Positions 61,557-64,000 of a stretch of 64,000 nt of DNA are shown piece after piece. Source of the stretch: Edwardsiella tarda ATCC 15947 = NBRC 105688 (lineage in GTDB: Bacteria; Pseudomonadota; Gammaproteobacteria; Enterobacterales; Enterobacteriaceae); contig NZ_CP084506.1 of NCBI RefSeq assembly GCF_003113495.2, forward strand, positions 186,001 through 250,000. Direction: 5' to 3'. Within the stretch, counting starts at the first letter, position 1; each line of letters begins with the position of its first letter. The translations under genes and the position numbers were made by a program. The notes under the pieces are model-generated. The model saw only the letters and a list, made by a program, of their open reading frames with translations, had not been told where the DNA came from and made no database searches.

Positions 61557-63884
61557 TTAACGCTTCAGTTTGCCCAGGGCGGCCGCTAATGCATCGCCCA
61601 TGGCACTGTTGCCGTTATTGGCGCTGCGTTGGTTACGCCCTGGCGCGGGGCGCGTCGGGCAGGTATGCTCGCTGTTGCGTTCGCTCATCGGCCGCCGTGC
61701 GCCACTCTCGCCCGGTTGCTCGTCTAGGCGCATGGTTAAGGCGATGCGTTTACGCTCTAGGTCGACCTCCAGGACCTTGACCTTGACGATATCACCGGCC
61801 TTGACCACCTTGTGCGGGTCGTCGACAAACTTGTGAGCGAGGGAGGAGATATGGACCAAGCCATCCTGATGGACACCGATATCAACGAAGGCACCGAAGT
61901 TGGTAACGTTAGTCACACAACCCTCCAAGATCATACCGACGTTCAGATCGTTTAGGGTCTCGACCCCCTCAGCGAAGGTGGCGGTCTTGAACTCCGGGCG
62001 TGGGTCGCGCCCCGGTTTCTCCAACTCGCGTAGGATGTCGCTGACGGTCGGGACGCCGAAGCGTTCATCGGTAAACGCCTTGGGGCTCAGGCCGCGTAGC
62101 GCGTCTGGGTTACCCATCAATACCGCTAGGCTCTGTTCGGTTTTCGCCAAGATGCGTTCCACTACCGGGTAGGCTTCTGGGTGCACCGTTGAGGCATCCA
62201 ACGGGTTATCCCCGTGCGTGATGCGCAGGAAGCCGGCACACTGCTCGAAGGCTTTGGGCCCGAGGCGACTGACCTCGAGCAGTTGCGCGCGATTGGTAAA
62301 GCGGCCATTGGCATCACGCCAAGCGACGATGTTTTGTGCCATCAGGCGCGATAGGCCAGCCACGCGGGTTAGCAAGGCGACCGAGGCGGTATTCAGATCG
62401 ACCCCCACGGCGTTAACGCAGTCTTCGACGACGGCATCCAGCTTGCGCGCCAGCAGGCTTTGACTGACGTCATGTTGATACTGGCCAACCCCGATGGATT
62501 TGGGATCGATTTTGACCAGCTCTGCTAACGGGTCTTGCAGACGACGGGCGATGGAGACCGCTCCTCGCAGTGAGACATCCAGATCGGGGAACTCTTGCGC
62601 GGCCAGTTCCGAGGCTGAATAGACCGAGGCACCGGCTTCACTGACGATCACCTTTTGCGCCGTTACCTGAGGGTAGTGGCGCTGGACATCGGCGTAGAAG
62701 CGCTCCGTCTCGCGTGAGGCGGTGCCGTTACCGATGGCCACTAACTCGACGCCATACTTCTGGCACAGTTGAGCCACACTGGCCGCCGCCTTGGCGCTTT
62801 GCCCGGTGTGTGGATAAATGGTGTCGGTGGCGACCAGCTTACCTGTGGCATCGACCACGGCCACTTTTACCCCGGTACGTAGGCCAGGATCCAAGCCCAT
62901 GGTGGCGCGCAGTCCGGCCGGCGCCGCCATCAATAGATCGTGCAGGTTACGCGCGAAGACGTTGATCGCCTCCTCCTCCGCGCGTTCGCGCAGGGCACCC
63001 ATTAATTCGGTTTCCAGGTGCAGCAACACCTTGACTCGCCAGGTCCAGCTGACCACCGCCTTACGCCAGGCGTCCGCCGGTGCTTGCCCCAGGTGCAACC
63101 CGAGATGATCGGCGATCAGTTGCTCGCCGTAGCTTTCGCGCGGCGGCTCATCGAACTGTGGATCGGGATTGAGGGAGAGTTGCAGGATACCCTCATTGCG
63201 GCCACGGAACATCGCCAGCGCACGGTGTGAGGGGACGGCGGCGATCGGTTCGTGATGGTCAAAATAGTCACGAAACTTCGCGCCCTCTTCGGCCTTGCCT
63301 TCGTTGACGCGAGAGACCAGATGCGCGTTTTTCCATAGATAGTCGCGAACCTTGGCCAGTAGCGCGGCATCTTCGGCGAAACGCTCCATTAGGATGTAGC
63401 GGGCACCATCCAAGGCGGCCTTGGCGTCGGCCACGCCCTTATCGGCATCGATGTATTGCATGGCCAGTACTTGAGGGTCATGTTGCGGCTGTTGCCACAG
63501 TGTCTCGGCCAGCGGCGTCAACCCAGCTTCGATGGCGATCTGCCCGCGGGTACGGCGCTTGGGTTTATAGGGGAGATAGAGGTCTTCCAGCTCAGTCTTG
63601 CTCAGGGTAGCCAGGATCGAGGCCTCTAGCGCGTGGGTTAACTTGCCCTGTTCGTCGATGGACTTGAGGATGGTCGCGCGGCGCTCTTCCAATTCACGCA
63701 GATAGATCAGGCGGCTTTCGAGTTGACGCAGTTGGGTATCGTCTAGCCCACCGGTGGCCTCTTTACGGTAGCGCGCGATAAACGGTACGGTGTTGCCTTC
63801 GTCCAGGAGGCGAATGGCGGCGTCAACCTGCTCGGTGCGCGCCTGCAGTTCAGTTGCGATAATGCGGCTTAATGCGTCATTCAT
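61557..63884 (-). CDS. tex: Transcription accessory protein Tex (YhgF)
   Basis: Tex is an RNA-binding cytoplasmic protein linked to transcription and stress fitness. Domain order is the N-terminal helical Tex region, a YqgF-like RNase H fold ([21 protein letters not shown] near the middle), helix-hairpin-helix repeats ([19 protein letters not shown]), and a C-terminal S1 domain ([20 protein letters not shown] to RIALTMRL). Length is 775 residues (E. coli 773). It lies upstream of feo on the same strand, as in E. coli, with about 620 bases between. Confidence 0.97.
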   Translation of the reverse strand: MNDALSRIIATELQARTEQVDAAIRLLDEGNTVPFIARYRKEATGGLDDTQLRQLESRLIYLRELEERRATILKSIDEQGKLTHALEASILATLSKTELEDLYLPYKPKRRTRGQIAIEAGLTPLAETLWQQPQHDPQVLAMQYIDADKGVADAKAALDGARYILMERFAEDAALLAKVRDYLWKNAHLVSRVNEGKAEEGAKFRDYFDHHEPIAAVPSHRALAMFRGRNEGILQLSLNPDPQFDEPPRESYGEQLIADHLGLHLGQAPADAWRKAVVSWTWRVKVLLHLETELMGALRERAEEEAINVFARNLHDLLMAAPAGLRATMGLDPGLRTGVKVAVVDATGKLVATDTIYPHTGQSAKAAASVAQLCQKYGVELVAIGNGTASRETERFYADVQRHYPQVTAQKVIVSEAGASVYSASELAAQEFPDLDVSLRGAVSIARRLQDPLAELVKIDPKSIGVGQYQHDVSQSLLARKLDAVVEDCVNAVGVDLNTASVALLTRVAGLSRLMAQNIVAWRDANGRFTNRAQLLEVSRLGPKAFEQCAGFLRITHGDNPLDASTVHPEAYPVVERILAKTEQSLAVLMGNPDALRGLSPKAFTDERFGVPTVSDILRELEKPGRDPRPEFKTATFAEGVETLNDLNVGMILEGCVTNVTNFGAFVDIGVHQDGLVHISSLAHKFVDDPHKVVKAGDIVKVKVLEVDLERKRIALTMRLDEQPGESGARRPMSERNSEHTCPTRPAPGRNQRSANNGNSAMGDALAAALGKLKR

Positions 63885-64000
63885 AGCGTTAGATAGATCG
63901 TCTTGATGGATAAAAGCCAGGCTCCCGTTATACGGAGTCGGACACGAAAATACCAGTACCGCGCTGGCGAGGATGCTTAGCGCGGCGGGAGAGCGCTAGG
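63885..64000. other. Right-edge sequence upstream of tex
   Basis: These last 116 bases lie before the tex start and reach the window edge. They should carry the tex promoter. No gene start or known family is visible; greB, the E. coli neighbour, is not recognisable here. Confidence 0.3.

Overview
The window is about 64 kb of dense, GC-rich chromosome from a gammaproteobacterium of the order Enterobacterales. Nearly every protein reads as a close relative of a named Escherichia coli K-12 protein. The gene order is a rearranged version of the E. coli 75-78 min region with losses and insertions. My best guess is a Hafniaceae member, probably Edwardsiella, from recognition of this gene order and overall divergence; no marker in the window proves it. 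There are no rRNA or tRNA genes, insertion sequences, prophage or CRISPR arrays that I can see. It looks like core chromosome, not an accessory island.

Layout. 1-2.4 kb: start of asd (leftward, cut by the window edge), then pldB and yigL. 2.4-9.3 kb: aerobic formate dehydrogenase-O (fdoGHI with fdhE, leftward), with fdhD divergent. fdoG reads through an in-frame UGA as selenocysteine. 9.3-12.5 kb: yiiM (MOSC protein), yhhN, a DUF1820 gene, yhhM, yhhL and rsmD. 12.9-17.3 kb: ftsY-ftsE-ftsX and rpoH; ftsY carries 31 perfect tandem Ala-Glu-Gln repeats. 17.4-21.1 kb: a glycerate-use module (CdaR-like regulator, GntP-family permease, glycerate kinase) sitting between rpoH and panZ, where E. coli has liv genes. 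21.1-27.1 kb: panZ, then ugpBAECQ behind a four-repeat Pho box, and yhhA. 27.4-31.2 kb: glpE-glpG-glpR-glpD, with a GlpR operator before glpD. 31.3-42.4 kb: glycogen genes glgP, glgA, glgC, glgX, glgB (leftward) and a second ADP-glucose pyrophosphorylase. 42.9-50.6 kb: malQ and malP (leftward) with divergent malT. 50.6-55.6 kb: a LysE-family exporter, yheT-yheU, crp and yhfK. 55.8-63.9 kb: nfuA, gntX, bioH, feoABC (leftward) and tex.

How the genes work together. Much of the window is carbon and phosphate economy. Ugp imports glycerol-3-phosphate or its diesters under phosphate starvation, UgpQ hydrolyses the diesters, and GlpD oxidises glycerol-3-phosphate under GlpR control. The glg genes build and break glycogen and feed maltodextrins to the MalP/MalQ pair, which MalT controls, and CRP (also encoded here) is the expected global activator. 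A second theme is metal and cofactor handling: FdhD/FdhE mature formate dehydrogenase, Feo imports ferrous iron, NfuA carries Fe-S clusters and YiiM belongs to the molybdenum-cofactor MOSC family. A third is envelope biogenesis and heat shock: FtsY, FtsEX and RpoH.

I found no clearly new multigene system. The features most worth a second look are the ftsY VNTR, a palindrome overlapping the sigma-E promoter of rpoH, the second glgC between the glycogen and maltose clusters, the transplanted glycerate module, and a small possible ORF behind a Fur-like site near feoA.
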